6,016 bases of DNA from assembly GCA_003645435.1 (NCBI GenBank), contig QNFD01000178.1, forward strand, positions 1 through 6,016, given 5' to 3'. The notes under the pieces are model-generated. The model made no database searches. It had not been told where the DNA came from and saw nothing but the letters and a program-made list of their open reading frames with translations. The position numbers and the translations under genes are program-made. The stretch's first letter is position 1. Every line of letters begins with the position of its first letter. Positions 1 to 6,016 of this stretch are shown piece by piece. This DNA is from Gammaproteobacteria bacterium. Lineage in GTDB: Bacteria; Pseudomonadota; Gammaproteobacteria; GCA-001735895.

Positions 1-15
1 CTACCAGTGATAATT

Positions 16-1686
16 CTATTTATCTCCCCACTGGCTGCTGATTAGCAGGTATACACCCGGAATCAAAAGGATCCCGCTCATCAAAGGCACCAGGAACTGG
101 CCGCTGCCGATCATGATTGGCGCCAGGCCGTCAAGCCCGATGATAAGACTGCCGCTAATCACAAGGCTGCCACCCATGATGGCGCGAACATTGCGCTGAT
201 TCGCCAGGCGCATCTCTTTTTTTAGTGATTCAAGTTCTTTCGATTTCCATTCGATCTGGAGCTCGTCGTTGGCAATTTTATGCAGGGTTTTGAAGGCCAG
301 TTGCGGCAGGTCCGGCAGGTTCTCGGCGATATAGGGCAAGTTCTTCTTCAAGCCCTTGACCAGTGCGCGCATCCCCATCTGCTCGCTCAACCAGCGTTCC
401 AGAAATGGTTTGGCGGTATCCCAGAGGTCGAGCTGTGGGTAAAGCTGGCGCCCCAGACCCTCTATGTGCAAAAAAGTTTTTTCCAGTAATAGTAACTGGG
501 GCTGAATTTCCATGTTAAATTCGCGCGCGGTTTGAAACAGCCGCAGCAATAATTGGCCAAAAGAAATTTCGGCCAACGGCCGTTGGAACATGGGTTCGCA
601 CACGGTTCGTATCGCGGCCTCGAAATCATCGATCCTGGTGTCGCGATCCACCCAGCCGGAATCGACGTGTAGTTCTGCGACACGGCGATAGTCACGGTTG
701 AAAAAGGCAACGAAATTTTCTGCCAGGTAGCGCTGGTCCTGGGTTGATAGCGAGCCCATGATGCCGAAATCTACCGCGATATATTTCGGGTCTTGCGGGT
801 TTTCCGCCGAAACAAAAATATTGCCCGGGTGCATGTCGGCATGGAAATAATTGTTCTGATACACCTGGGTAAAGAATACTTCGACCCCTTTACGTGAAAG
901 TACCTCGAGATTGATATTTTTGGCTTTCAATTGCTCGATATCCGATACCGGGATGCCTTCGATGCGCTCCATCACCATCACGCCTGGTTTACAGTAGTCC
1001 CAGAATACCCGTGGTACGTAGAGATCACTGGAGCCTTCGAAATCGCGTCTTAATTGGCTGGCATTGGCTGCTTCCCGCACCAGGTCGAGTTCGTTGAGCA
1101 GGGTTTTTTCAAATTCCCGCACAATCTGGATCGGCTTCACCCGTTTCGCTTCCGGCCAGTAACGATCGGCCATGCGCGCCAGCACCATAAGCAGTTTAGT
1201 GTCCTGCCTGATACCCTGTTCGATACCGGGGCGCACTACCTTGACTATGACCTCATCACCATCTGGAAGCTGTGCACTGTAGACTTGAGCAATCGAAGCC
1301 GAGGCGAGTACGTTATCGTCGAATCTAGCAAATACCTGATCGATCGGTTTTCCAAGCTGCTGTTCGATAATGGCGCGGGCCTGAGGCAGGGGAAAAGGTG
1401 GCACCCGGTCGAGTAATTTTTCGAGTTCATCGACAATCTCGGTAGGCAGCAAATCTCGCCGTGTTGCCATCATTTGTCCGAATTTGATAAATATCGGTCC
1501 GAGCGATTCGATACAAAGACGTAGCCTTACTGCCTGGGATCGGGACTTGTCGCGAAACCAGTTAAATGGATTGATGAGACCTAGTAATCGTAGCGGCCTG
1601 TAAAAATGAATCGATAAAATGATTTCATCAAGTCCATAGCGGGCCAGGGTGAAATTAATCACGATGAGTCGATAAAGCGTGCTCAT
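16..1686 (-). CDS. ubiB: UbiB, atypical kinase-like ATPase required for ubiquinone biosynthesis
   Basis: UbiB belongs to the ABC1/ADCK (COQ8) family: protein-kinase-like ATPases that support ubiquinone synthesis at the inner membrane, probably by handling lipid intermediates rather than phosphorylating protein. The product is 556 residues (E. coli 546). KFGQ, the family-specific KxGQ motif, is at 68-71. The alanine-rich nucleotide loop ASASIAQVY is at 128-136, with Tyr where E. coli has His. The ATP-contacting lysine is in VIVKV (about 149). NELDLVREAANASQL covers the ExD-type region (199-212). The catalytic loop HADMHPGN is at 282-289 and the metal-binding DFG at 306-308 (DCG in E. coli). 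Two hydrophobic segments near 503-523 and 528-550 are the expected C-terminal membrane anchors. The ATG at 1686 lies inside the ubiJ end (ATGA overlap), with AGGA about four bases upstream. It ends at the TAG at 18-16. All motifs needed for ATP binding are present, so it should be functional. Confidence 0.97.
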   Translation of the reverse strand: MSTLYRLIVINFTLARYGLDEIILSIHFYRPLRLLGLINPFNWFRDKSRSQAVRLRLCIESLGPIFIKFGQMMATRRDLLPTEIVDELEKLLDRVPPFPLPQARAIIEQQLGKPIDQVFARFDDNVLASASIAQVYSAQLPDGDEVIVKVVRPGIEQGIRQDTKLLMVLARMADRYWPEAKRVKPIQIVREFEKTLLNELDLVREAANASQLRRDFEGSSDLYVPRVFWDYCKPGVMVMERIEGIPVSDIEQLKAKNINLEVLSRKGVEVFFTQVYQNNYFHADMHPGNIFVSAENPQDPKYIAVDFGIMGSLSTQDQRYLAENFVAFFNRDYRRVAELHVDSGWVDRDTRIDDFEAAIRTVCEPMFQRPLAEISFGQLLLRLFQTAREFNMEIQPQLLLLEKTFLHIEGLGRQLYPQLDLWDTAKPFLERWLSEQMGMRALVKGLKKNLPYIAENLPDLPQLAFKTLHKIANDELQIEWKSKELESLKKEMRLANQRNVRAIMGGSLVISGSLIIGLDGLAPIMIGSGQFLVPLMSGILLIPGVYLLISSQWGDK

Positions 1687-2324
1687 GACTTCCTGTCGGG
1701 TTCGCCGGAAAGGGATTGCAGCAAATGACGCAGGCGGACCTCGGCGCGCTCGACGTCCTGTTTAAGTAATGTCGCCTGTTGTTGAAACCTGTCAAATTCG
1801 ACCTGGGTTGGCGTCAGGCGAACTTCTTCACGCAGGTATTCGCTGCTGGTCTGTGATAACGACCCTAAGCTCTTTCGTAGCCAGTCGCGGGCACCACGCG
1901 CCTGTTGATGGATGCGGTAAGCCAGTATATCTCCGGTATAGTGCGAGAGTGCCTCTTCCCAGTCTAAATCGAGATCGGTAAATATCTTCTGCATTTGCTG
2001 TGCCACTGAGGCATCGCCGTTGATACTGATACCTCCCTGAATTGAAGTGCTAACCTTATCGTCCTGGGTTGCGAGGTTTATGAGGGCGATTAACCGACCC
2101 GAAATAGTTGCGTCAACCGTTTTCGCGGGTTCATCCAGGCTTAATCGCATGCCCCAGCTGCCGGGGTGGCAATACAAACTCAGGTCAAGATCGGTCAGAT
2201 GAATTTTGATACAGCTTCCCTGTAGCTCGCTGCAGCGAGCAAGCACCTGGTCGTCCATCGCCAGCAGCCTGTTTCCACCGATTTCGGTAAAAGCAAGCAG
2301 GGTACTGGTAATTTCAGTAAGCAT
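1683..2324 (-). CDS. ubiJ: UbiJ, SCP2-domain accessory factor of ubiquinone biosynthesis
   Basis: UbiJ (formerly YigP) is not an enzyme. In E. coli it is needed for aerobic ubiquinone synthesis and binds polyprenylated intermediates through its SCP2 lipid-binding domain within the soluble Ubi complex, with UbiK. The product is 213 residues (E. coli 201). The N-terminal two-thirds fits an SCP2-like beta/alpha fold, with GSWGMRLSLDEPAKTVDATISG around 55-76. The family hallmark GDASVAQQMQKIF followed by LDLDWEEALSHYTGD spans about 103-131. The charged, heptad-like C-terminus (about 170-208) is probably a coiled coil, the region used to contact UbiK in relatives. ATG 2324 is the only start after the in-frame TGA at 2348-2346; no strong ribosome site is visible. 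It lies 60 bases after ubiE, and its stop overlaps the ubiB start in an ATGA, so the two are probably translationally coupled. Confidence 0.93.
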   Translation of the reverse strand: MLTEITSTLLAFTEIGGNRLLAMDDQVLARCSELQGSCIKIHLTDLDLSLYCHPGSWGMRLSLDEPAKTVDATISGRLIALINLATQDDKVSTSIQGGISINGDASVAQQMQKIFTDLDLDWEEALSHYTGDILAYRIHQQARGARDWLRKSLGSLSQTSSEYLREEVRLTPTQVEFDRFQQQATLLKQDVERAEVRLRHLLQSLSGEPDRKS

Positions 2325-2384
2325 ATCGACTGGGAATTTGGCGAATCAGGAATTCGAACAGGTAACGAGGATCATCATCATCGT

Positions 2385-3149
2385 TCAATACTTGAAGGCA
2401 CGGTGTAACGCAACGATGCCGCCGGACAGGTTATACACGTCGACCTCGTCGAATCCGGCTTCATCAACCATCATCGTTTTCAAAGTCTGCTGGTCTGGAT
2501 GCATGCGAATCGATTCAGCCAGGTACTGATAACTGGCTCGATCGTGAGCGATCCATTCGCCCAGTTGCGGCAGTATCTTGAAAGAGTAAAAGTCGTAGGC
2601 TTTTTCTAGCGGCCGGCAAGTTGGTTTTGAGAATTCCAGCACACACAGGCGTCCGCCTGGCTTGAGGACGCGTCGCATCGAGTTGAGCGCAAGCAGCTTG
2701 TCAGTGACATTGCGCAAACCGAAGGCGATGGTAATACAATCAAAACTATTATCTTCGAACGGCAGGATCTCGGCATTGCACTGGATCGTATTGACGCGAT
2801 CGATCAGGCCCTTGTCAATCACCCGATCACGCCCATGCAGTAACATCGCGGCATTGATATCGGCGAGATAAACCCGCCCGGTATCGCCTACCAGCTTTGC
2901 CTGTTTTATCGCAAGGTCACCGGTGCCACCGGCGAGGTCAAGCACCTGGTGCCCGGCCCGGATAGCACAGAGTTCGAGGGTAAATTTTTTCCACAAATGA
3001 TGTACGCCGAACGACATGACATCATTCATCAGGTCGTAGTTACTGGCGACCGAATCAAAAACGCCGCCGACACGCGACTGCTTTTCGGATGCCGGAATCT
3101 CGTCAAAACCAAAATGGGTGGTGGAATCTTTTTGCACTGGACTGATCAC
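2385..3149 (-). CDS. ubiE: UbiE, SAM-dependent C-methyltransferase of ubiquinone/menaquinone biosynthesis
   Basis: UbiE methylates a ring carbon of the benzoquinol intermediate in ubiquinone synthesis (2-octaprenyl-6-methoxy-1,4-benzoquinol in E. coli) and of demethylmenaquinol where menaquinone is made, using S-adenosylmethionine. The product is 254 residues (E. coli 251). The first family signature, [16 protein letters not shown], is at 38-53. The SAM-binding glycine motif [11 protein letters not shown] is at 70-80, an acidic residue after strand 2 lies in LADIN (95-99), and FGLRNVTDK is at 143-151. The second signature, [17 protein letters not shown], is at 160-176, and SIRMHPDQ at 213-220. 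GTG at 3149 is the furthest possible start because TAA lies in frame at 3158-3156. A second GTG at 3137 is an alternative, and neither has a clear ribosome site. It heads a ubiE-ubiJ-ubiB cluster, after a structured 138-base spacer that separates it from the DUF971 gene. Confidence 0.97.
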   Translation of the reverse strand: MISPVQKDSTTHFGFDEIPASEKQSRVGGVFDSVASNYDLMNDVMSFGVHHLWKKFTLELCAIRAGHQVLDLAGGTGDLAIKQAKLVGDTGRVYLADINAAMLLHGRDRVIDKGLIDRVNTIQCNAEILPFEDNSFDCITIAFGLRNVTDKLLALNSMRRVLKPGGRLCVLEFSKPTCRPLEKAYDFYSFKILPQLGEWIAHDRASYQYLAESIRMHPDQQTLKTMMVDEAGFDEVDVYNLSGGIVALHRAFKY

Positions 3150-3166
3150 TAACGGTTAACAGGCGA

Positions 3167-3195
3167 ACCATAGCAGATGTACGCCAATCGGTCAG
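3167..3195 (-). promoter_or_regulatory. Candidate sigma-70 promoter ahead of ubiE
   Basis: CTGACC (3195-3190; four of six matches to TTGACA) is followed by a 17-base spacer ending in TGC, then TATGGT (3172-3167; four of six matches to TATAAT). The TG one base before the -10 makes an extended -10 element. Transcription would begin near 3160, leaving a leader of only about 11 bases before the GTG at 3149. The match is modest and purely motif-based. Confidence 0.3.
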
Positions 3196-3202
3196 CAGAT
3201 GT
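3172..3202 (-). repeat. 9-base direct repeat spaced two helical turns, upstream of ubiE
   Basis: ACATCTGCT occurs at 3202-3194 and again at 3180-3172 on the minus strand, offset by 22 bases. The copies overlap the -35 and -10 regions of the candidate ubiE promoter. Such spacing puts both copies on the same face of the helix, as for some regulator sites. It may also be coincidence. Confidence 0.45.
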
Positions 3203-3236
3203 TAGGAGAGGAATAAACACGAGATATTCTATTAAT

Positions 3237-3257
3237 TTGATGGGTGCAACCCATCAA
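3237..3257 (-). terminator. Strong hairpin, possible terminator of the hslVU-DUF971 transcript
   Basis: TTGATGGGT and ACCCATCAA form a perfect 9-base-pair stem with a 3-base loop (3246-3248). It lies 30 bases past the DUF971 stop and just after a smaller hairpin. The bases that follow on the minus strand (ATTAATAGAATAT) are AT-rich but not a proper U-run, so intrinsic termination would be inefficient. Alternatives are an RNA-stabilising 3' structure, a palindromic operator or a dispersed repeat. The hairpin is certain as sequence; the terminator role is inferred from position. Confidence 0.4.
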
Positions 3258-3261
3258 CTCA

Positions 3262-3276
3262 TCTGAAAGATTCAGA
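3262..3276 (-). repeat. Small perfect inverted repeat downstream of the DUF971 gene
   Basis: TCTGAA and TTCAGA form a 6-base-pair perfect stem around a 3-base loop (3268-3270). It starts 11 bases beyond the DUF971 stop codon and is the first of two tandem hairpins in this spacer. It is AT-rich and weak alone. It may be part of the transcript end or chance. Confidence 0.4.
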
Positions 3277-3287
3277 ATTAATCTAGA

Positions 3288-3650
3288 CTAATCGGTTTTA
3301 CGCTCGTGCCCGGCTTCTGCCAGGCGATCGAGATAGGCCTGCCATTTTAGTTCGTAATTGACGCAGAGATCATTCAGGTAATCCCAGCTGTAAATGCCGG
3401 TGTCGTGGTTATCGTCAAATACCAGGCATAGTGCATAGTGCCCTACAGGCTCGATACGTGAAATATTGACGTCCTGTTTACCAAGCTGCAGCACTTCCTG
3501 ACCGGGACCATGACCCTGCACTTCGGCCGATGGTGAGTAAACGCGTAAGTATTCAGTGGGTAATTCGAAATTTGAACCATCCTCGAAACCAAGTTCAAGA
3601 ACTCGTGAGACTTTATGAAAATTAATACTGGTCGGTCTTGTGTTGGACAT
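3288..3650 (-). CDS. DUF971 (gamma-butyrobetaine hydroxylase-like N-terminal domain) protein, function unknown
   Basis: This 120-residue protein is a stand-alone DUF971 domain, the fold found at the N-terminus of gamma-butyrobetaine hydroxylase and in HCF101-type Fe-S carriers. Recognisable blocks are LGFEDGSNFELPTEYLRVYSP (about 20-40), SAEVQGHGPGQE (41-52), the central IEPVGHYALCLVFDD (66-80) and the hallmark NHDTGIYSWDYL (81-92). In the eukaryotic enzymes this domain binds zinc through clustered Cys plus a His. Here the matching stretch (38-44, YSPSAEV) has no Cys, while the later His82 remains, so zinc binding is doubtful. There is no signal peptide or membrane segment; it should be cytosolic. 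The ATG lies 13 bases after the hslU stop, with an AGGGA overlapping that stop about ten bases upstream, so it is probably read from the hslVU transcript. Homologues follow hslU in Pseudomonas, as I recall (PA5055). No reaction can be assigned. Confidence 0.9.
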   Translation of the reverse strand: MSNTRPTSINFHKVSRVLELGFEDGSNFELPTEYLRVYSPSAEVQGHGPGQEVLQLGKQDVNISRIEPVGHYALCLVFDDNHDTGIYSWDYLNDLCVNYELKWQAYLDRLAEAGHERKTD

Positions 3651-3663
3651 TTACAGGGGTTCC

Positions 3664-5010
3664 CTAAAGAATGTACTGACTCAGGTCTTCTTCCAACGAC
3701 AGTTCGCCGAGGTGTTCATTGACGTAGACGGCATCGATTTCGATGCTCTGGTCGGGCATGTCGGAGGCTTCGAAGCTGATAGATTCGAGCAACCGCTCCA
3801 TCACCGTATGCAAACGCCTGGCGCCGATATTTTCCTGCTTTTCGTTAACCTGCCAGGCTACCTCGGCAATACGCGCAAGGCTATCGTCGGTAAAGGTCAG
3901 TTGGACCCCTTCGGTTGCCATCAGTGCGGTATATTGCTCGGTGAGCGAGGCATTGGGTTCGCGTAGAATGCGGATGAAATCTTTCACCGTTAGTGCCGAC
4001 AGTTCGACCCGAATCGGTAGTCGACCCTGTAATTCAGGTATCAAATCGCTGGGTTTGGACAGGTGAAAAGCGCCCGAGGCGATGAACAGGATATGATCGG
4101 TTTTAATCATTCCGGCCTTTGTGGAAACCGTACAGCCCTCGACTAATGGCAATAGATCGCGCTGTACGCCCTCGCGTGAGACATCGGCACCACTGGTTTC
4201 CTGGCGTTTTGCAACCTTGTCGATTTCGTCGATAAAGACGATACCGTTTTGTTCCGCGTTCTCCAGTGCTGCCAGTTTTAATTCGTCTTCATTGATCATT
4301 TTCGACGCTTCTTCATCGGTCAATAACTTCAGGGCCTCTTCGACACGCAGCTTGCGTGTTTTCTTTTTCTGGCCACCCAGGTTCTGAAACATACCCTGCA
4401 GCTGGTTGGTCATGTCTTCCATGCCTGGCGGCGCCATGATTTCGACACCTAGCGATGGTAATTGCAGGTCTACCTCGATCTCCCTGTCATTGAGCTTGCC
4501 CTCGCGCAGCATCTTGCGAAATTTTTGGCGCGTATTGGCGGTGCTGCTGTCAGCTTCTTCACGAAATTCACTGGGGCGCGGCAACAGCACATCGAGCACC
4601 TTTTCTTCAGCCGCGTCTTCGGCACGGTGACGTACGCGGCCGACCTCGGCCTCGCGCATGCCGTTTACCGAAACATCAACAAGATCACGGATGATCGACT
4701 CAACATCGCGACCAACATAACCAACTTCGGTGAATTTAGTCGCTTCAACCTTGATGAAGGGGGCATTTGCCAGGCGTGCCAGGCGGCGCGCAATTTCGGT
4801 TTTACCAACCCCGGTAGGTCCCATCATCAATATATTTTTGGGCGTTATTTCGTTACGCAATTCCTCATTTACCTGTTGGCGGCGCCAGCGATTACGCAGC
4901 GCTATCGCAACAGCGCGCTTGGCATCGTCCTGGCCGATTATGTGGTTGTCGAGTTCTTGCGTGATTTCACGCGGCGTCATTGGAGATTGGGTTATATATT
5001 TGTTGTCCAC
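3664..5010 (-). CDS. hslU: ATP-dependent protease ATPase subunit HslU (ClpY)
   Basis: HslU is the hexameric AAA+ unfoldase that recognises substrates, unfolds them and threads them into HslV. The product is 448 residues (E. coli 443). Walker A GPTGVGKT is at 64-71, the pore loop GYVG at 97-100, and the family-specific I domain spans about 110-245. Walker B with its acidic pair, VFIDEID, is at 258-264, and a sensor-1 region ILFIASGAF at 307-315. ELQGR at 326-330 carries the likely arginine finger, and GARRLH at 396-401 is sensor 2. The extreme C-terminus EDLSQYIL is the tail that inserts into HslV to activate it. The GTG at 5010, two bases after the hslV stop, gives a ten-residue extension. 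The ATG at 4980 ([16 protein letters not shown]) gives a start closer to E. coli. Neither has a strong ribosome site; tight coupling to hslV favours GTG, but this is undecided. All key residues are present, so the enzyme should be active. Confidence 0.97.
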   Translation of the reverse strand: MDNKYITQSPMTPREITQELDNHIIGQDDAKRAVAIALRNRWRRQQVNEELRNEITPKNILMMGPTGVGKTEIARRLARLANAPFIKVEATKFTEVGYVGRDVESIIRDLVDVSVNGMREAEVGRVRHRAEDAAEEKVLDVLLPRPSEFREEADSSTANTRQKFRKMLREGKLNDREIEVDLQLPSLGVEIMAPPGMEDMTNQLQGMFQNLGGQKKKTRKLRVEEALKLLTDEEASKMINEDELKLAALENAEQNGIVFIDEIDKVAKRQETSGADVSREGVQRDLLPLVEGCTVSTKAGMIKTDHILFIASGAFHLSKPSDLIPELQGRLPIRVELSALTVKDFIRILREPNASLTEQYTALMATEGVQLTFTDDSLARIAEVAWQVNEKQENIGARRLHTVMERLLESISFEASDMPDQSIEIDAVYVNEHLGELSLEEDLSQYIL

Positions 5011-5012
5011 GA

Positions 5013-5561
5013 TTATTTCTTGGCGTAGTTAAGTTCTTCGAAATTATGATTCAGATTGGTGTAAATGCAAATCTGTCCGGCGATCTCAAGGCCCTTTTCA
5101 ACTATTTCTCGCGCACTCATTTCTGTTGTGTCGAGCATTGCACGCGCCGCTGCCTGTGCATAGGCGCCACCCGAGCCGATTGCCATCAGGCTGTCCTCGG
5201 GTTCGATAACGTCACCATTACCCGAAATAATTAACGAGGCTTCCTCGTTGGCGACGCATAACAGCGCTTCGAGCCGACGCAGTGCTCTACTCGAGCGCCA
5301 TTCCTTGGCCAGCTCTACCGCGGCGCGCACCATTTGGCCACCGTGTTTTTCGAGTTTTCCTTCGAATAGTTCGAATAGCAGAAAGGCGTCGGCGGTACCG
5401 CCGGCAAAGCCCGCGATTACCTGGTTTTTGTAGAGTCGGCGCACTTTTTTGGCATTGCCTTTCATGATCGTGTCGCCCATGCTGACCTGGCCGTCACCAC
5501 CGATCACGACACTATCGCCGCGCCGCACGGAAAGGATTGTAGTGCCTCTATATTGATCCAA
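5013..5561 (-). CDS. hslV: ATP-dependent protease peptidase subunit HslV (ClpQ)
   Basis: HslV is the threonine peptidase of the cytoplasmic HslUV protease: two stacked hexamers that degrade proteins unfolded by HslU. The product is 182 residues, slightly longer than the 176 of E. coli. The conserved block [10 protein letters not shown] begins at residue 7, so Thr7 corresponds to the mature N-terminal nucleophile. Residues 1-6 (MDQYRG) would be a short propeptide ending in Gly. Also visible are GGDGQ (21-25), the [12 protein letters not shown] region with Lys39 equivalent to catalytic Lys33, [10 protein letters not shown] (51-60), and [14 protein letters not shown] (128-141). The start is TTG: an in-frame stop lies at 5573-5571, a good Shine-Dalgarno site sits six bases upstream, and no ATG precedes the Thr block. 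It is followed two bases later by hslU, so co-translation is likely. A heat-shock-like promoter precedes it. Identity is secure; the start is well supported. Confidence 0.97.
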   Translation of the reverse strand: MDQYRGTTILSVRRGDSVVIGGDGQVSMGDTIMKGNAKKVRRLYKNQVIAGFAGGTADAFLLFELFEGKLEKHGGQMVRAAVELAKEWRSSRALRRLEALLCVANEEASLIISGNGDVIEPEDSLMAIGSGGAYAQAAARAMLDTTEMSAREIVEKGLEIAGQICIYTNLNHNFEELNYAKK

Positions 5562-5567
5562 GATAAT

Positions 5568-5573
5568 ACCTCA
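5568..5573 (-). promoter_or_regulatory. Ribosome binding site of hslV, supporting the TTG start
   Basis: TGAGGT at 5573-5568 sits six bases before the TTG at 5561-5559. It is the best Shine-Dalgarno match in the window. Its TGA is also an in-frame stop for the hslV reading frame, so translation cannot begin further upstream. Confidence 0.7.
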
Positions 5574-5594
5574 GGTGATTACTGCCAGAGACTT

Positions 5595-5624
5595 TATATA
5601 AGGCTCACAGGCAAGAAATTCAAG
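5595..5624 (-). promoter_or_regulatory. Candidate heat-shock (sigma-32-like) promoter of hslVU, overlapping a sigma-70-like promoter
   Basis: On the minus strand, CTTGAA lies at 5624-5619, followed by a 15-base spacer and CCTTATAT at 5603-5596. The recalled E. coli sigma-32 consensus is CTTGAA, 11-16 bases, then CCCCATNT. The -35 matches fully and the -10 at five of seven defined positions. The same bases also read as TTGAAT, 17 bases, TATATA, a moderate sigma-70 promoter. The -35 element overlaps the xerC stop codon. A start near 5590 would give a leader of about 30 bases before hslV. E. coli hslVU is a known sigma-32 operon, so the position fits. Function is inferred from motif and context only. 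Confidence 0.55.
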
Positions 5625-6016
5625 ACTTTCTTTTCGCGCGCGGGTGGGCCGAATCGTAAACTCTGGCCAGGTGCTGAAAGTCCAGGTGGGTGTAAATCTG
5701 TGTGGTGTTGATATTGGCGTGTCCCAGCAATTCCTGTACGGCGCGCAAATCACCGCTAGCCTCGAGCATATGGGTGGCAAAGGAATGCCGCAAGGCGTGT
5801 GGTGACAGCTGCTGATCGAGCGACTGTCGTTTAACCAGTGCATTTAGCCTGGCTTGTACATTCGGTGTGAAATGCGCTTACCCTGCTTGCTTAAAAACAA
5901 TGCCTGCTGGTCTTCGTCCCGACAGAAATCGCGGCGAATTCTTAACCAGCGCCGAATAGCGTCGTTTGCCTTTGCGCCGATGGGCAGGTAGCGGGTCTTA
6001 TTGCCCTTACCGGTAA
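5620..6016 (-). pseudogene. xerC: XerC site-specific tyrosine recombinase, C-terminal part, frameshifted (5' end outside window)
   Basis: XerC, with XerD, resolves chromosome dimers at dif through a tyrosine recombinase reaction. The window holds roughly the last 130 of about 300 residues. From 6014 the first frame reads [13 protein letters not shown], which includes the catalytic beta-hairpin lysine (E. coli Lys172), and continues to [13 protein letters not shown]. It then hits a stop at 5846-5844. The homology resumes one frame over from 5862: [10 protein letters not shown], then PHALRHSF (His and Arg of the active site), ELLGHAN (second His) and [10 protein letters not shown] (nucleophile Tyr), ending at the TGA at 5622-5620. 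E. coli XerC reads GKRISARNVQKRF without a break here, so one base appears to be missing near 5864-5863. The first catalytic Arg lies outside the window. The gene may be truly broken or this may be a sequencing or assembly error. All downstream catalytic residues are intact, which favours a recent lesion or an error. Family identity is very secure. Confidence 0.93.

Noticed and set aside
1..15. Bases beyond the ubiB stop
   Set aside because: Fifteen bases are too few to show a terminator or the next gene.
1285..1305. Tyr in place of His in the UbiB alanine-rich motif (ASIAQVY)
   Set aside because: ABC1-family proteins elsewhere, for example in cyanobacteria as I recall, also carry Tyr at this position. 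All catalytic and metal-binding motifs are intact, so it is natural variation rather than a sign of inactivation.
1054..1416. 120-codon plus-strand frame and other antisense frames over ubiB, ubiE and hslU
   Set aside because: All are opposite strongly conserved genes and show no family features.
1683..1900. Possible small RNA in the 3' part of ubiJ, as reported for E. coli EsrE
   Set aside because: No promoter or terminator signal for such an RNA is evident here, so it cannot be supported from this sequence.
3205..3236. TAGAAT as a -10 box for a second ubiE promoter just after the large hairpin
   Set aside because: The hexamer is good, but no -35 match lies at 15-19 bases; TTGCAC is only 12 bases away and TTGATG is 20.
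4462..5028. 188-codon open frame on the plus strand
   Set aside because: It lies wholly antisense to hslU and the end of hslV, both fully conserved. It has no ribosome site or recognisable domain and is a codon-bias shadow.
5571..5843. 90-codon open frame on the minus strand starting right after the out-of-frame stop in xerC
   Set aside because: It is the pre-frameshift xerC frame continued through the region that encodes the XerC catalytic C-terminus one frame over. Its sequence has no protein-like character and it runs across the hslV promoter. It would be an easy false hypothetical gene call.

Overview
The window is a contiguous stretch of chromosome from what looks like a gammaproteobacterium. 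The evidence is the gene set and order: tyrosine recombinase xerC, the HslVU (ClpQY) protease, a DUF971 protein, then ubiE-ubiJ-ubiB. UbiJ and this arrangement are typical of Gammaproteobacteria, and the proteins read closely like E. coli and Pseudomonas homologues recalled from memory. No finer taxonomy is claimed. All genes lie on the minus strand, so transcription runs from the high-coordinate end to the low-coordinate end. I see no mobile elements, CRISPR arrays, tRNA or rRNA genes.

In transcription order: (1) 6016-5620, the C-terminal part of XerC. It enters from outside the window and carries an apparent one-base frameshift near 5863. (2) 5619-5562, a short spacer with a heat-shock-like promoter and a good Shine-Dalgarno site. 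(3) hslV (5561-5013, TTG start), hslU (5010-3664, GTG start) and a DUF971 gene (3650-3288), with gaps of only 2 and 13 bases, so a likely operon. (4) A 138-base intergenic stretch (3287-3150) with two tandem hairpins, a 9-base direct repeat and a weak candidate promoter. (5) ubiE (3149-2385), ubiJ (2324-1683) and ubiB (1686-16). ubiJ and ubiB overlap by four bases. The last 15 bases (15-1) hold nothing recognisable.

Functionally there are two modules. HslV is the peptidase and HslU the ATPase unfoldase of a cytoplasmic stress protease, and the promoter-like element ahead of hslV fits heat-shock control. UbiE is the C-methyltransferase of ubiquinone and menaquinone synthesis. UbiJ is an SCP2-type lipid-binding accessory factor, and UbiB an atypical kinase-like ATPase needed for ubiquinone synthesis. 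The DUF971 protein between the modules has no assigned role.

This is mainly a conserved housekeeping region. I found no new biological system. The points most worth a second look are the xerC frameshift, the hslV promoter and start codon, and the structured spacer before ubiE.
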